DNA of 64,000 nucleotides from contig NC_088302.1 of assembly GCF_032854445.1 (NCBI RefSeq), forward strand, positions 682,001 to 746,000, in the 5' to 3' direction. The translations under genes were made by a program, and so were the position numbers. Positions 9,801-20,900 of the stretch are shown here, piece after piece; within the stretch, counting starts at the first letter, position 1, and each line of letters begins with the position of its first letter. The notes under the pieces are model-generated. The model did no database searches, was not told the DNA's origin, and was given only the letters and a program-made list of their open reading frames with translations. The DNA is from Liolophura sinensis (taxonomy: Eukaryota; Mollusca; Polyplacophora; Chitonida; Chitonidae).

Positions 9801-12800
9801 TTATCCTTATCATATTTATGGCCGTCATCCCTATTCAGTAGTCGTATGGCTGATTACATATGACTTAAGCTTTTAGAAAAAGTCTTCTCTAAAGTGACCA
9901 AATGAATTGATGTATTGGTAATCCAAAGTATAACCACATACCATCTTTATGCATCAATACGTGTTTCTAATTTCATGTTAAATATCATACTAAATGCAAC
10001 ATAAAATTTGTATATACATTGGGTATATTTAATATTTGGTCTAGGTGATTTTCGCTTCATTGTCAATAAATTCCGTATCAAAACTAAATGGACGCGGTCG
10101 TATTCGGGACCAACTATAGTTTAAAAATCACCACTCGCTGGATCATTATGCAAATCACCACTCGCTGGATCATTATACAAAGTGTGCGCTTCATACTTTG
10201 ATAGAACTACCATTTAGCTAAATTCTTCACACCTATTACAATACCACACTCCTTGTCTTAGATGTCTAATGCTTTGACCGACCCCAACAGCACAGTTGGT
10301 AAAGCGCCCGCTTCAGGGGCGTTAGAGTCAGGGTCAATCCTGGGTGGGGACACACCTAAGCCCTTAACAGAGGAAGTTGTGACTTCCTCGCTTGGCGTTC
10401 AGCACTAAGGGGATAGTGCAATGACTGGTTGATCCGTATCAGTATAATGGCTCGGGCGGGCGGCTTACATGCTGCTTAAGTGGTCTCAAGTGAAGCAGTA
10501 AAGCAGCACTAGATAAAAGAGCGATGGGAGTCCGTCCTGCAACAAGAAGGCACATTGCATACACTACAAGGATTCCTTCATCCCCTGATATGACTGAAAA
10601 ATTGCTAAGTACGACGTTAAACCATAAGCAATCATTCACTGTAATGTTTTATCTGTTTCTTACAGTGCTGTAGTGCTGGGGATCACCGATAGTTCGGGGA
10701 TTGGAGATGTGGGGATGTTACGCTGGGAACTCGTGTTGTGTTACCTGGCCGCTTGGGTTGTTGTGTACCTGGCACTCATTAATGGCGTCAAGTCATCAGG
10801 GAAGGTAGGCCATTCACTGTATACGTGTACATCCTTCACTCTTATCTCCAGCATGACTACACATACAAACTCTGGCAATACGACCTTCATACTGTCCCTT
10901 CAGTTCGCTATGAATAAATGGGCTAACACTGGATTCGAACTTATGGGCCACAATTACGTCTTGAGCATTCCTCTGCTATATCTTATACGTTGTGGCCTTT
11001 TGCCAGAAGTGGTCGTATACCTCAGCTGACAGTAAGGTGCTTGAAGCACCATGAACCACACGTAGGGTAAACATTTTACAGTTATTATAGTCCTACATAA
11101 TATTATTATTATTCTCACTACTGACGACATACCTTCACTCCCCCCGCCTTCACTCCACGCCTTCACTCCTGTCACAGCAAACTTCAGCACATCCAATTAA
11201 TGGAATACTTAATGCGTTTGCAGGTTGTGTATTTTACGGCGACCTTCCCATACATCGTCCTGGTAATCTTACTCGTCCGCGGGGTCACATTGCCAGGGTA
11301 TATGGACGGAATCAATTTCTACATCACCCCCAATCTGGAGAGACTCAGGGACGCCAGGGTAAGCACCAGCCGTAACCATTCGACAACCTCTTACTGCATG
11401 TGCTCGTAAAGAAGCCTCTGACTGGTATCACTAGTATTCTCCTAATATCACGTGATAATTACGTTTTCCCTGAACATGTGTTATTTTAATATGGTCATGG
11501 ACATCATTATCTGACGTCACCTGCGTCAGGTAATGACAGATACGGCCATACCGTTCTTAAACTCATTCAGTTTACATTTGATCAGAACTATCGGCGGTCT
11601 GTTTTCATTACTCTCTGAGGAATCTGTTTCTGTCCTCAATCCCGCAGGTATGGAAAGACGCCGCTGTACAAATTTTCTTCTCTCTCTCCGCCTCATGGGG
11701 AGGTCTCATCGCTCTGTCCAGCTACAACAAGTTCCGCAATGATATCGTCAGGTAAGATGCCGCACCAACAAATTTCCAACTCGGCAAATAACTGTTTTTC
11801 TTGCCTGATGTAAAATTATTCGCCACGTTTAGTGATACACTCCACAAATCTAGTTTAATATTCGCAAACTCACAATCAGTACCTAAGAACAATAGGATTC
11901 ATAAGTCAATTAAAAATTTATAATTAACAGTTTCTAATATATTAATTAACCGGTCATTCTTTCCTACCAGAGATACATTCATCGTGACGATTGGCAACTG
12001 TGCCACGAGCGTGTTCGCCGGCTTTGTGGTCTTCTCCTTCCTGGGCTATATGTCCAATGAACTTGGTATCCCCGTGTCTGAAGTGGCCAAAAGTGGTACG
12101 TTGTGCGATCCCCACCCTCGTTAGTCGTCTTTAGAATTGTCTGCCATTCGCTCTTATTTTCAATAGCGGTAATTTTGGAGGACTGCAAATTGTTTTGGCT
12201 TGAAGCACTCCGGGTGACAGCAGATTGTTTCCGCCATGTTGCTTAAACCTGAAACTTTTCTTGTCGGTTTTGAGATTGGAATTGTCTTTAGTCAGATGAA
12301 CATATTTGGACTGTAGGATTACTCGATCACGACATCCGCTGTGGACAAATATGCCTATGGAAAAGGGATGAGGCCATGAAGAAAGTGAAAGTTATTTGAA
12401 TAATAAAGATGCGTTTGTATATGTACAGGGGTGACGCTGGCGTTTGAAGTATACCCCACAGCCGTGGCCAGCATGCCGGCCTCCTGGGTCTGGGCCATTC
12501 TCTTCTTCCTCATGCTCATCACCCTCGGGCTCGACAGTCAGGTAGGTCATGTCCACGCCCAAATTTACAATACACCTGTGTACATATGTGACCGAGTCTG
12601 ACGCAATAGACGTGGCAGGTTTGCCTATATACCTGATGTTGGGTGAGTGCATTTGGGTGAAAACAACTCGTCAACAGCATATGAAGAACATCTTACAAAG
12701 CAACCAGGTATCTGGCTCCGAATGTTATGTACAGTCTGGTCTACACTACGCGTTCACAATTTACTTGATAACCAATTTGCAGTTGTCGTTTCGCTTTTGC

Positions 12801-15411
12801 CTACCCTACATAGCTCTATCCAAATCTTGACAACCGGAATCCGTTTAAATCACTCTGTTGTTGTTGTTTCAGTTTGTATTAGTGGAGACCGTGACGACGG
12901 CCATCTCGGACCAGTTCCCGTGTGTTCGTCCATATCGTTCCCTGACCAACCTTATGTACTGCGTGACCCTCTTCGTCCTGGGGCTTACTCTGTGTACTAA
13001 TGTAAGAGAAATCCTGATCATCTCAATTCCTTCTTTTCTCAGCTGAAAACATATCGCTTTTGCAGCATTGTTATTGAAGTTCAAAGTACACACTGGTCTC
13101 TCTTAAATTCCTCGTACTACCTTTAAAAAGTTGTTGTGTCAGCTAACTGTAAGCTGTAAGTTTCCTGAGCCAAAGCTTGAAAATATTCCTCGTCAACTTA
13201 TTTGTAATGCTCGTCTTTGGACAGGCTGGTGCTTACTGGTTACAAATCATGGACCATTATGCTGGAGGCTGGAATGTTCTCATCATCGCTGTTTGTGAAT
13301 GCTGGGGAGTGTCCTTGGTCTATGGTAAGCCCACTTCTCTATGTACACAACGTGATCGTGTCACAGTCAGACACAGTCAGACATATTCCTGGTCCTTAGT
13401 CATCTTCATGCTTTTGATTCTTGTCCACGGGATTGTGGTATTTAACACCTTCCAAATTTTGTAATGTTATGGTATTTTGCCTTAAAGAAATATTTAGGTT
13501 TAGCAGTGTCATATACGGTAATTAAAGAGACACGAAGCTGGCCAAGAGACATCCCTCTCAGGTCAAGGGGCATCCCTCCCACGTCAAGAGGCATCCCTCC
13601 CAGGTCATTGTGTTACTTGTGCTTCCCTCCCAGGTCATTGTGTCACTTGTGATTCCCTACCAGATCAATGTGTTACTTGCGCTTCTGTTTTGACACCGGT
13701 TAATGAACTATCCCGCTCAATGTTTCATGTCAAGCAGTTTCTAACGTAACAAGCCTCTCCTCTTTTCACTACCCCGGATTTCTGACAAACTGTTTACTGT
13801 GTGCAGGTATCTGGAGGTTTCTGGGAGATATTGAAGTCATGTTGGGGAACAGAGTCTGTTGTTGTTGTACCTGGACCGTTTGTCGTCTCTGGTGGGGATT
13901 TACTTGGCTAATCCTTACCCCTGTGGGGGTCTTGGTAAGTTGATTTATCAGCACTTGGTTACTTAGTCATGTCTGTTAGTGTTGATCAAAACACTGGCCA
14001 CATCTCTGATTAAAGCGACTCGAGCTTTGTATATAACCACATGATTCTATACCTCTCCAAACATGAAGCGTTATCTCTCCACCACACATATATCCTACCC
14101 GTAGTGGTGTATAAAATCTCACCATTTCGCTTCAGTTCATCCTGGGTTTCTCGCTATACGATTATGAAGACGCCACATACGGAGACGAGCAGTTCCCCAC
14201 GTGGGCGAATGCCCTAGGCTGGCTGATGACACTAGCTGTTGTTGCTGCCATTATCATCACCCCAATCATCATGTTCGTCACTGGCTCGGGTACAGCCAGC
14301 GAGGTAAGGTTCTTCCGCTAATCGTCCGAAAACTTCATATGAACTTTCGACCACGTCACCAACGGTTTCCTCTGGCTCAAGAAAGATCTTGAACTACAAA
14401 AGAATTGTAACTGTAAAAAGTACGTTGGGATTGTTCAGTCAAGGAAATTATACGAAAGCAATAAATGGGGGATTTGATTGTAGGATTTTAATCTGTATTT
14501 TTTAAATACATTATGGCAATGTGTCATTTCTGTCTAACAGGAATTATCGTAATCCCGTCGAGTCTTGGGGTTATTTAGGTACATCGCCGTGTTATGACCA
14601 TGCCGGATGTTTCGTTTTACAGAGATTTAGGAGCCTCTTCAAACCAACAGTTGACTGGGGGCCCGCTTTGGTCAAACACCGAAAGCTGATCATACATGCA
14701 GAAATTGTTGAGGACCCCTGGTCCAGACCGAAAGACGTCCGAACCCCTAACGGAGTCGTGGTGAGTAGCCCTCAGAAACATGAACAAAATGCTGTACCGA
14801 ATTCTGGGGGTTTAGAACAACCACGTAGAAACTTTCACTACTATAGCATACACGTGGTGGATTTGACGCAGTGGACGTACGTCCTTCCTCCCACATCACT
14901 GCCAGCTGTCACGTCCTTGACAGGCGACATCGCGTGCTCAAGCCTACTCCTCTGTGTCGGTTGGGGCTAGAGGGTAGGAGGTTAGGTACCTGGCAGTTGG
15001 CGGTGGTTTACCCCAGGCACCTCCCCCACAAAACTAACCACCTACGTGGCTTTTTTCTTGCGGTGGACAATTATATTTGTACTCGTTAAATTGTGCCTCT
15101 GACTGTTAATGGTACATAGCCTTGGCAATTTGGCTTCGGACAGTGTAAGTTTCGTCATCGTTGTTCGTCAGTTGATATAAACGTTAGTACTAACAGTCTC
15201 AATTTTATTTTCCTCCTGGCAGCTCGTGTCCAAATCCATGCCTTACAGCCAACGTGACGGTATCACAAACCCCATCTATGACAACGGACCCGCCTTTTAC
15301 CAGTCCGCCGAGGACCCTAGTGTGTTCATTGTCCCTGAACTGGACAGAAAATCCAAGTATGTCCCAGAGGCTGACCAGGCACCCAATGAGACGTCCACCC
15401 CGAGATTCTGA
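6804..15411 (+). CDS. SLC6-family Na+/Cl- dependent neurotransmitter/amino-acid transporter
   Basis: Sixteen exons with GT-AG borders and consistent phases: 6804-6938, 7680-7821, 8438-8569, 8961-9101, 9517-9688, 10666-10804, 11224-11358, 11648-11751, 11971-12095, 12429-12541, 12873-13001, 13225-13324, 13807-13934, 14136-14303, 14623-14760, 15223-15411. They sum to 2190 bases, about 729 residues, near the top of the usual family size. TM1 carries [20 protein letters not shown] (residues 72-91), the Na+ and substrate site. TM2 has LELALGQF, with a Gln typical of the chloride site. The large second loop has a paired-cysteine pattern and three N-glycosylation sequons (NAS, NGT, NQT). LGLDSQ at the start of TM8 (~441-446) is the second Na+ site in GABA/glycine-type members. 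The N terminus is short and possibly coiled; the tail is hydrophilic. The substrate is probably glycine, GABA or a related small molecule, but I cannot assign it. The acceptors of exons 3 and 4 have been tandemly copied upstream. Confidence 0.93.
8283..8440 (+). repeat. 68-70 bp tandem triplication of the SLC6 exon 3 acceptor
   Basis: 'ctttcacaggtgcattcttc' starts at 8291, 8361 and 8429. The last is the real acceptor (exon from 8438). The two upstream copies continue 'accctgtag', an in-frame stop after five codons, where the real exon reads 'atcccgtactgt'. Each copy carries the pyrimidine tract, CAG and ~20 exon bases. Confidence 0.9.
8865..8960 (+). repeat. 84 bp duplication of the SLC6 exon 4 acceptor
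   Basis: A decoy 'ttttgcaag' followed by 'gtatgggtgttgccatg' lies at 8868-8893. The real acceptor is at 8959-8960, with 'gtgtgggtgttgccatg' after it. The offset is 84 bp. The decoy frame reads [12 protein letters not shown] then stop; the real exon reads [17 protein letters not shown]. Similarity extends over about 45 exon bases. Confidence 0.85.
10272..10640 (+). repeat. Second SINE family, tRNA-headed, in SLC6 intron 5
   Basis: The left end has an A-box-like 'cagttggtaaagcgcccgc' and a B-box-like 'gggtcaatcc', as in a tRNA-derived promoter. The right end is 'aagtacgacgttaaaccata'. The 3' tail differs from the other SINE here. It ends about 25 bases before the acceptor of exon 6 (10666). 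Confidence 0.7.
13545..13680. repeat. Short imperfect repeats in SLC6 intron 12
   Basis: 'catccctcccaggtca' and 'ggtcattgtgttacttg' recur several times with small differences. The copies are irregular in spacing and carry no recognised element. Confidence 0.5.
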
Positions 15412-16165
15412 ATAGTGTAGTGTTGAAGATGTCCAAAAGCCTTTATACCTCAGCTCAGGGTTCTGAGACAAGAGGTTCACAGATACACAATGTCGAGTGA
15501 GTAGCCAAGGCTATCTGCTCGTCCACATTTGACAGATTCCATCCTGCACATGGATGCGAAAGCAAAGGTGTGGGAATGACGTACATGAGCTATACACGTT
15601 CCTAATAACAAGCGCATTGGCTTTCCAGTATGGGAACTCATATTTGAAAATGCCTGGCTAAAGATTTACGAGTGTGCACGGGATGAAGGTTTTCATACTG
15701 GTACGGTAGGAAAGTGTTAATATGCCAAAATGTTACATGGCGAAATTTGCCGACCCCGAGCTAGAATTCAAGGATTTCAGAAGCTCCCAAAACCCCAGAG
15801 AAATTTCTGAAGCCACTTCATGCCAAATGGACATATTCCTGACGCAAATTGCTTAGGCGAAACAAAATGAATTGATTATCAATGAATCTGTTGGGGTCTT
15901 ATTAAATCATTGATAGAGAAAACGTGTTATGTAAGAATGATGTCAGTTGTCTTATCAGATTTTAGCAGATAACAGGTGTTTTATTAGAATTTGTCCTAAA
16001 ATGTTAATTCTTTTTATTTCATTATATATGTGAAGAATTAAGAATATATTTATATTGAAAATGTCAAATTATTTTTGTATCCTGTTGTGTAAAGATTACA
16101 TCAATGTCTGGAAAATATTTTATTTGCGGCCAAAGTTTTTAATCGTCAAACTCAAATAAAATTGC
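15412..16165 (+). terminator. Likely SLC6 3' UTR and poly(A) signal
   Basis: AATAAA lies at 16155-16160 in an AT-rich stretch, ~745 bases after the SLC6 stop codon. The usual signal hexamer is present once; no transcript evidence is available. Confidence 0.45.
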
Positions 16166-16199
16166 ATTTATAAAACTTATCAAAATTACCTGATTTCCA

Positions 16200-17570
16200 T
16201 TTGTACACATTTAGCATCCAACAGAGCTGCGTTGACAGTTAGCGGTAAACAGGAGACTTGGACAAATTTCTCAGCAGGGTATCTGTGAATAAAACATACT
16301 ATATAGATGCAGAGGTCCACGTCCTGTACTGTGTGCAGCCACCTTCCTCAACTTTACTGACAGCTTATCATGATTATCAAGAATGGGAGAAAATGAGTTA
16401 CACACGAGTTTCCCATACATAACCCTCGCAGGAGGTAACAATACGCCAGTACTCAGGTTAATGTGCCGAATCAAACCTTCAACCTATCTGAAACGCTCAA
16501 GTTGCACTGAACGGAATCCTATCTACCTCTATTCACACCCTAGATAGGACCTCGTAAACGTCTTCAAAATATGCATATGACACTGCTTATCAGGTGCTTG
16601 TTTCCTAGTTGGTAAAGTAACATTTGGACCAATCCAAGGATACCGTTACTTTTTAAGACAGCAAGATCACATTGTCAGCCATGTCAGATACTTATGTCGA
16701 GTAAGCAAACCCTTCAAACGTGAAAATGTAAACATTTACTAGAGCGGTGGTTATCGATGTTGACGGAAGCTTTATTGGACGCTAATTTTGGTGCGGAACA
16801 CGAAACTTCTACCCGTTTACAACCATTTGCCTTGAGTTTCATTGTAACTGGTTCCTCGCGACATTGTTTGAGTGGAGTTTAAGCCATACCCATTCATTAA
16901 TTGTAACTGAAATGGGTCTATGGTTATTAACACATTCTGTTATCTTTGTGAAATAGCGAGACTCTGGCCTCTTCCAATCTATAAGACAAATTTCATAAAC
17001 CTAATCTTGAGCGGATTAGTAATGCATGATACTGAACATTTCCACGTGTTACTGGTCCATGATACGGGAAGATCTGACTTGACGGGAGAGTTGTAACGAT
17101 TGCCTCACTGCTGTTTTCATTAACCACTATGCCGTACTTTCGTGTCCCGTTTCCATTCATTTGGTATATTTCAGAGTGTGGGCTTTGTGCAGGTAAAACT
17201 ATCAGCCAGCAGAACGTTGACAAGCGTCGTAAGTGGCTTCTGTTCCAGAAGATTGTTGACAAGCGTCGAAAGTGGCTTCTGTTCCCACAGAACGTTGACA
17301 AGTGTCGAAAGTGGCTTCTGTTCCCGCAGAAGGTTGACAAACGTCGTAAGTGGCTTCTGTTCCAGCTCTCCCAGCACAACCCTGTCATTATTGGCCAGTG
17401 ACGGCTTCTCATATAATGGGTCATCGGCTTCCATCCATGCTACATCCACTGACTTGATTAATGGAACTCGCCATCAAACACATCTCCAACGTCTACCTTC
17501 CATTGTTTTAAAATAGATATAAACAAGTTTGATCTTAGGTTCGAGACTTTCGATTTCAAAGATATTAGGG
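16200..17570. other. Intergenic region between SLC6 and MRPS30
   Basis: No gene is supported. Small frames on both strands lack family features. A 39 bp repeat lies at 17213-17365. Confidence 0.5.
17213..17365. repeat. 39 bp minisatellite, 4 copies
   Basis: The unit is 'gttgacaagcgtcgtaagtg' plus 'gcttctgttccagaagatt', four copies. Two of them contain GTAAGTGG, a donor-like sequence, but no exon is recognised next to it. Confidence 0.85.
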
Positions 17571-17748
17571 CGGTGTCTGTGGCCGAGGGGTTAGCACGCC
17601 AGCGCAGCGCAAGGACCCAGGAGCCTGTCGCCAAGCTGGCTTCCTCCACGGCCGTACGTGGGATGGTCTGGCAAAAACCTGCGGATGGTTGTGGGTTTCC
17701 CCCTGGCTCTGCCCACTTTTCTGCAACAAATCCTGGAGGGAGCAAAAC
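17568..17748 (+). repeat. SINE copy with tRNA-like head
   Basis: 'gcggtgtctgtggccgaggg' and 'gttagcacgccagcgcagcg' form the tRNA-like head, followed by 'cggatggttgtgggtttccc'. The usual tail is missing after ~17735. It shows the head that most other copies in the window lack. Confidence 0.7.
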
Positions 17749-17968
17749 AAAAGGATTGTGACAAAAGCCTTTTACACATACAAAAACACATAACATCATG
17801 AATGTACTTTCAATAACCAAATGAATTCTACTCTAGGGATGTACATGCCAATTTACACCACTTTCATAAACAGTAAACTGAATCAGACAAATTTCCCAAG
17901 AATGTCTAAAACTTTGCCAGACAAACGTTATCCGCTTTATCACGATTTTCTCAAGGTTTGTTGTAAAG

Positions 17969-20900
17969 TCATTCCACATAAAGTGGCAGCTCCTTTACGG
18001 GCGCAGGTGGAGGTGGCTTGTCTGCGATGTACGGCCACTGTAGATGCGGGGAGGTAAATCCTTCTGTAAATGCTGGCTTCAAATCAATATCATCACTTCT
18101 AGGTGCATTCATGAGAAAACGTAAAATTATCCTTAGCACATCATCATTTAGTCCCTTGACCTCTCCATTCTCTACACGGTCGAACATGTTGATTTCCTCC
18201 GTCTGCCAGCAAATGTTTCTGATGGGATTTGATTGGTCGTCCTTCCACAGGTGAAGTGTGTTCAGTTGGTACGCCATGAAGCGAAAACTTTTCCCATTGG
18301 TCAGAATGCTCTGACCACAAAACGGGTAGGTTAAATCCAAGTACATGTTAAAACCTGAAACACCAGAACAAGATTTGATACCAACAGTCAAAAGTATCTT
18401 ACAACCGATAATGGAAAAGCCTTGACCTAGATAAGTTTTAGGATTTTGGAAACAACACAGATTGTTGCCCAGACGACTGCTGGGAGAAAGCTACCAGGAT
18501 GCTGTGGCCAGTTCTGATATCCCACACTTTACTTGGCTATGAGCCAGAGAAGTCTGCCAGGAGAAGGCTGCCAGGATGCTCTAGCCAGTTCTGATATCCC
18601 TCAATTAACTTGGTGATGAGTCACAAAAGGCTGCCAGGATGCTGTAGCCAGTTCTGAGATCCTTTACTTAACTAGGTAATGAGTCACAGAAGTCTGCCAG
18701 GATGCTGTAGCCAGTTCTGATATCCCACACTAAACATGGTAATGAGTCACAAAAGGCTGCCAGGATGCTGTAGCCAGTTCTGAGATCCCTCACTTAACTT
18801 GGTAATGAACGTGTAGCCAGTTCTCATATCCCTGACTTATGTTGGTAATGAGCCAGAGAAGGCTGCCAGGATCCTGTAGTCAGTTCTGATATCCCTCACA
18901 TAGTTTGGTAATGAGCCAGAGAAAGCTGCCAGGAGAAGGCTGCCAGGATTCTGTAGTCAGTTCTGATATCCCTCACATATCTTGGCAATGAGCCAGATAA
19001 GGCTGTCAGGATGCTGTGACCAGTTCTGATATCCCTCACATACCTTGAGCCAAGGACAGCTGCCAGAAGGCTGCCAGGATTCTGCAGTCACTTCTTATAT
19101 CCCTCATTTACCTTGGTAATGAGTAAGAGAAGGCTGTCAGGATCCGGTAATCAGTTCTGATATCCCTCACTTACCTTGGTAATGAACGTGTAGTGAGTTC
19201 TTATATCCCTGACTTACGTTGGTCATGAGCCAGACAAGGCTGTCAGGATTCTGTATCAGTTCTGATATCCCTCACTTATCTTGGTAATGAATGTGTAGCC
19301 AGTTCTGATATCCCTCACTTACCTTGGTAATGAGCCAGAGAAGGCTGTCAGTATTTTGTAGTCAGTTCTTATATCCCTCACATACCTTGGCAATGAGCCA
19401 GAGAAGGCTGTCAGGATTCTGTGGTCATTTCTGACATCCCTCACATACCTTGGTAATGAGCCAGAAACAGCTGCCAGGAGAAGGCTGCCAGGATCATGAA
19501 GCCAGTTCTGATATCCCTCACTTACCTTGGCAATGAGCCAGAGAAGGCTGTCAAGATTCTTTGGTCAGCTCTGATATCCCTGACATACCTCGGTAATGAG
19601 CCAGAAACAGCTGCCAGGAGAAGGCTGCCAGGGTCCTGTAGCCAGTTCTGATATCCCTCACATACCTTGGTAATGAGACAGAAACAGTTGCCAGGAGAAG
19701 GCTGCCAGGATCCTGTAGCCAGTCCTGATATCCCTCACTTACCTTGGTAATGAGCCAGAAACAGCTGCCAGGAGAAGGCTGCCAGGATCCTGTAGCCAGT
19801 TCTGATATCCCTCACTTACCTTGGTAATGAGCCAGAGGCAGCTGCCAGGGTCCTGTAGCCAGTTCTGATATCCCTCACATACCTTGGTAATGAGACAGAA
19901 ACAGTTGCCAGGAGAAGGCTGCCAGGATCCTGTAGCCAGTCCTGATATCCCTCACTTACCTTGGTAATGAGCCAGAAACAGCTGCCAGGAGAAGGCTGCC
20001 AGGATCCTGTAGCCAGTTCTGACATCCCTCACATACCTTGGTAATGAGCCAGAAACAACTGCCAGGAGAAGGCCGTCAGGATCCTGTAGCCAGTTCTGAT
20101 ATCCCTCACTTACCTTGGTAATGAGCCAGAGATAGCTGCCAAGAGAAGGCTGCCAGGATCCCATAGCCAGTTATGATATCCCTGACAACATCTGTACCAA
20201 ACTTAGGCTCCAACTGGTGACACATATTGGTGACATGTGCTGAGAGGAGGCCAAATGGACATGGATCTTCTGACCAGTGACCTGCATTAAAGAATATTCG
20301 TCAAAGTACTTATCTGAGTAAACATTTAACTTACTTCCCCATCTTTTTTTACCAGAAAAAAAAAGAAGAAAACATAAATAAAAGAGTTGAACAGTTAAAT
20401 ATGTGTAGAATCTTGAAACATTTTTTAGGTATAACTACTGCGACATTCTCGGGCAGGGACTGAGGGTCATCCTTCACTAACACAACTATGTGGCACGTAT
20501 AAAACCTCATCCGATAGTCAGGTGTGTCAAACCATGTGCTTTCCTTTTTACATAGATAATATCTGTGATCTACATGTGTGCAATGCTAAGCGGCAAAGTT
20601 AGTGTTTCCATATGAACAATCACATAAAAAGACAAAAAAAAAAGATTCAACACTTCTAAAAATTCCATATTATGATGCGTTACTCGTTCTTGAGGGTTAC
20701 AAAGGATGATCCAACATAATAACAAAAAAAGCAAGAAACACAATACAATACCTTGTGTTTCTCCTTTAAGCAGTTGCGATGTGTCTAACATATTGGTTGT
20801 TCCTCCAAGAAATTAAACAGATAATTTGTTGACTGAAAATCAATAAACGTACTACTGAATGGATTCTATTTTCAACGGTAATCATGCATCAATATATTAA

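Noticed and set aside
14521-14970. 149-codon frame around SLC6 exon 15
   Set aside because: The real exon is 14623-14760 inside it; the flanks are intron read-through.
16993-17449. Frames with VDKRRKWLLF-type repeats
   Set aside because: They arise from a 39 bp minisatellite; no exon structure or neighbouring coding sequence.
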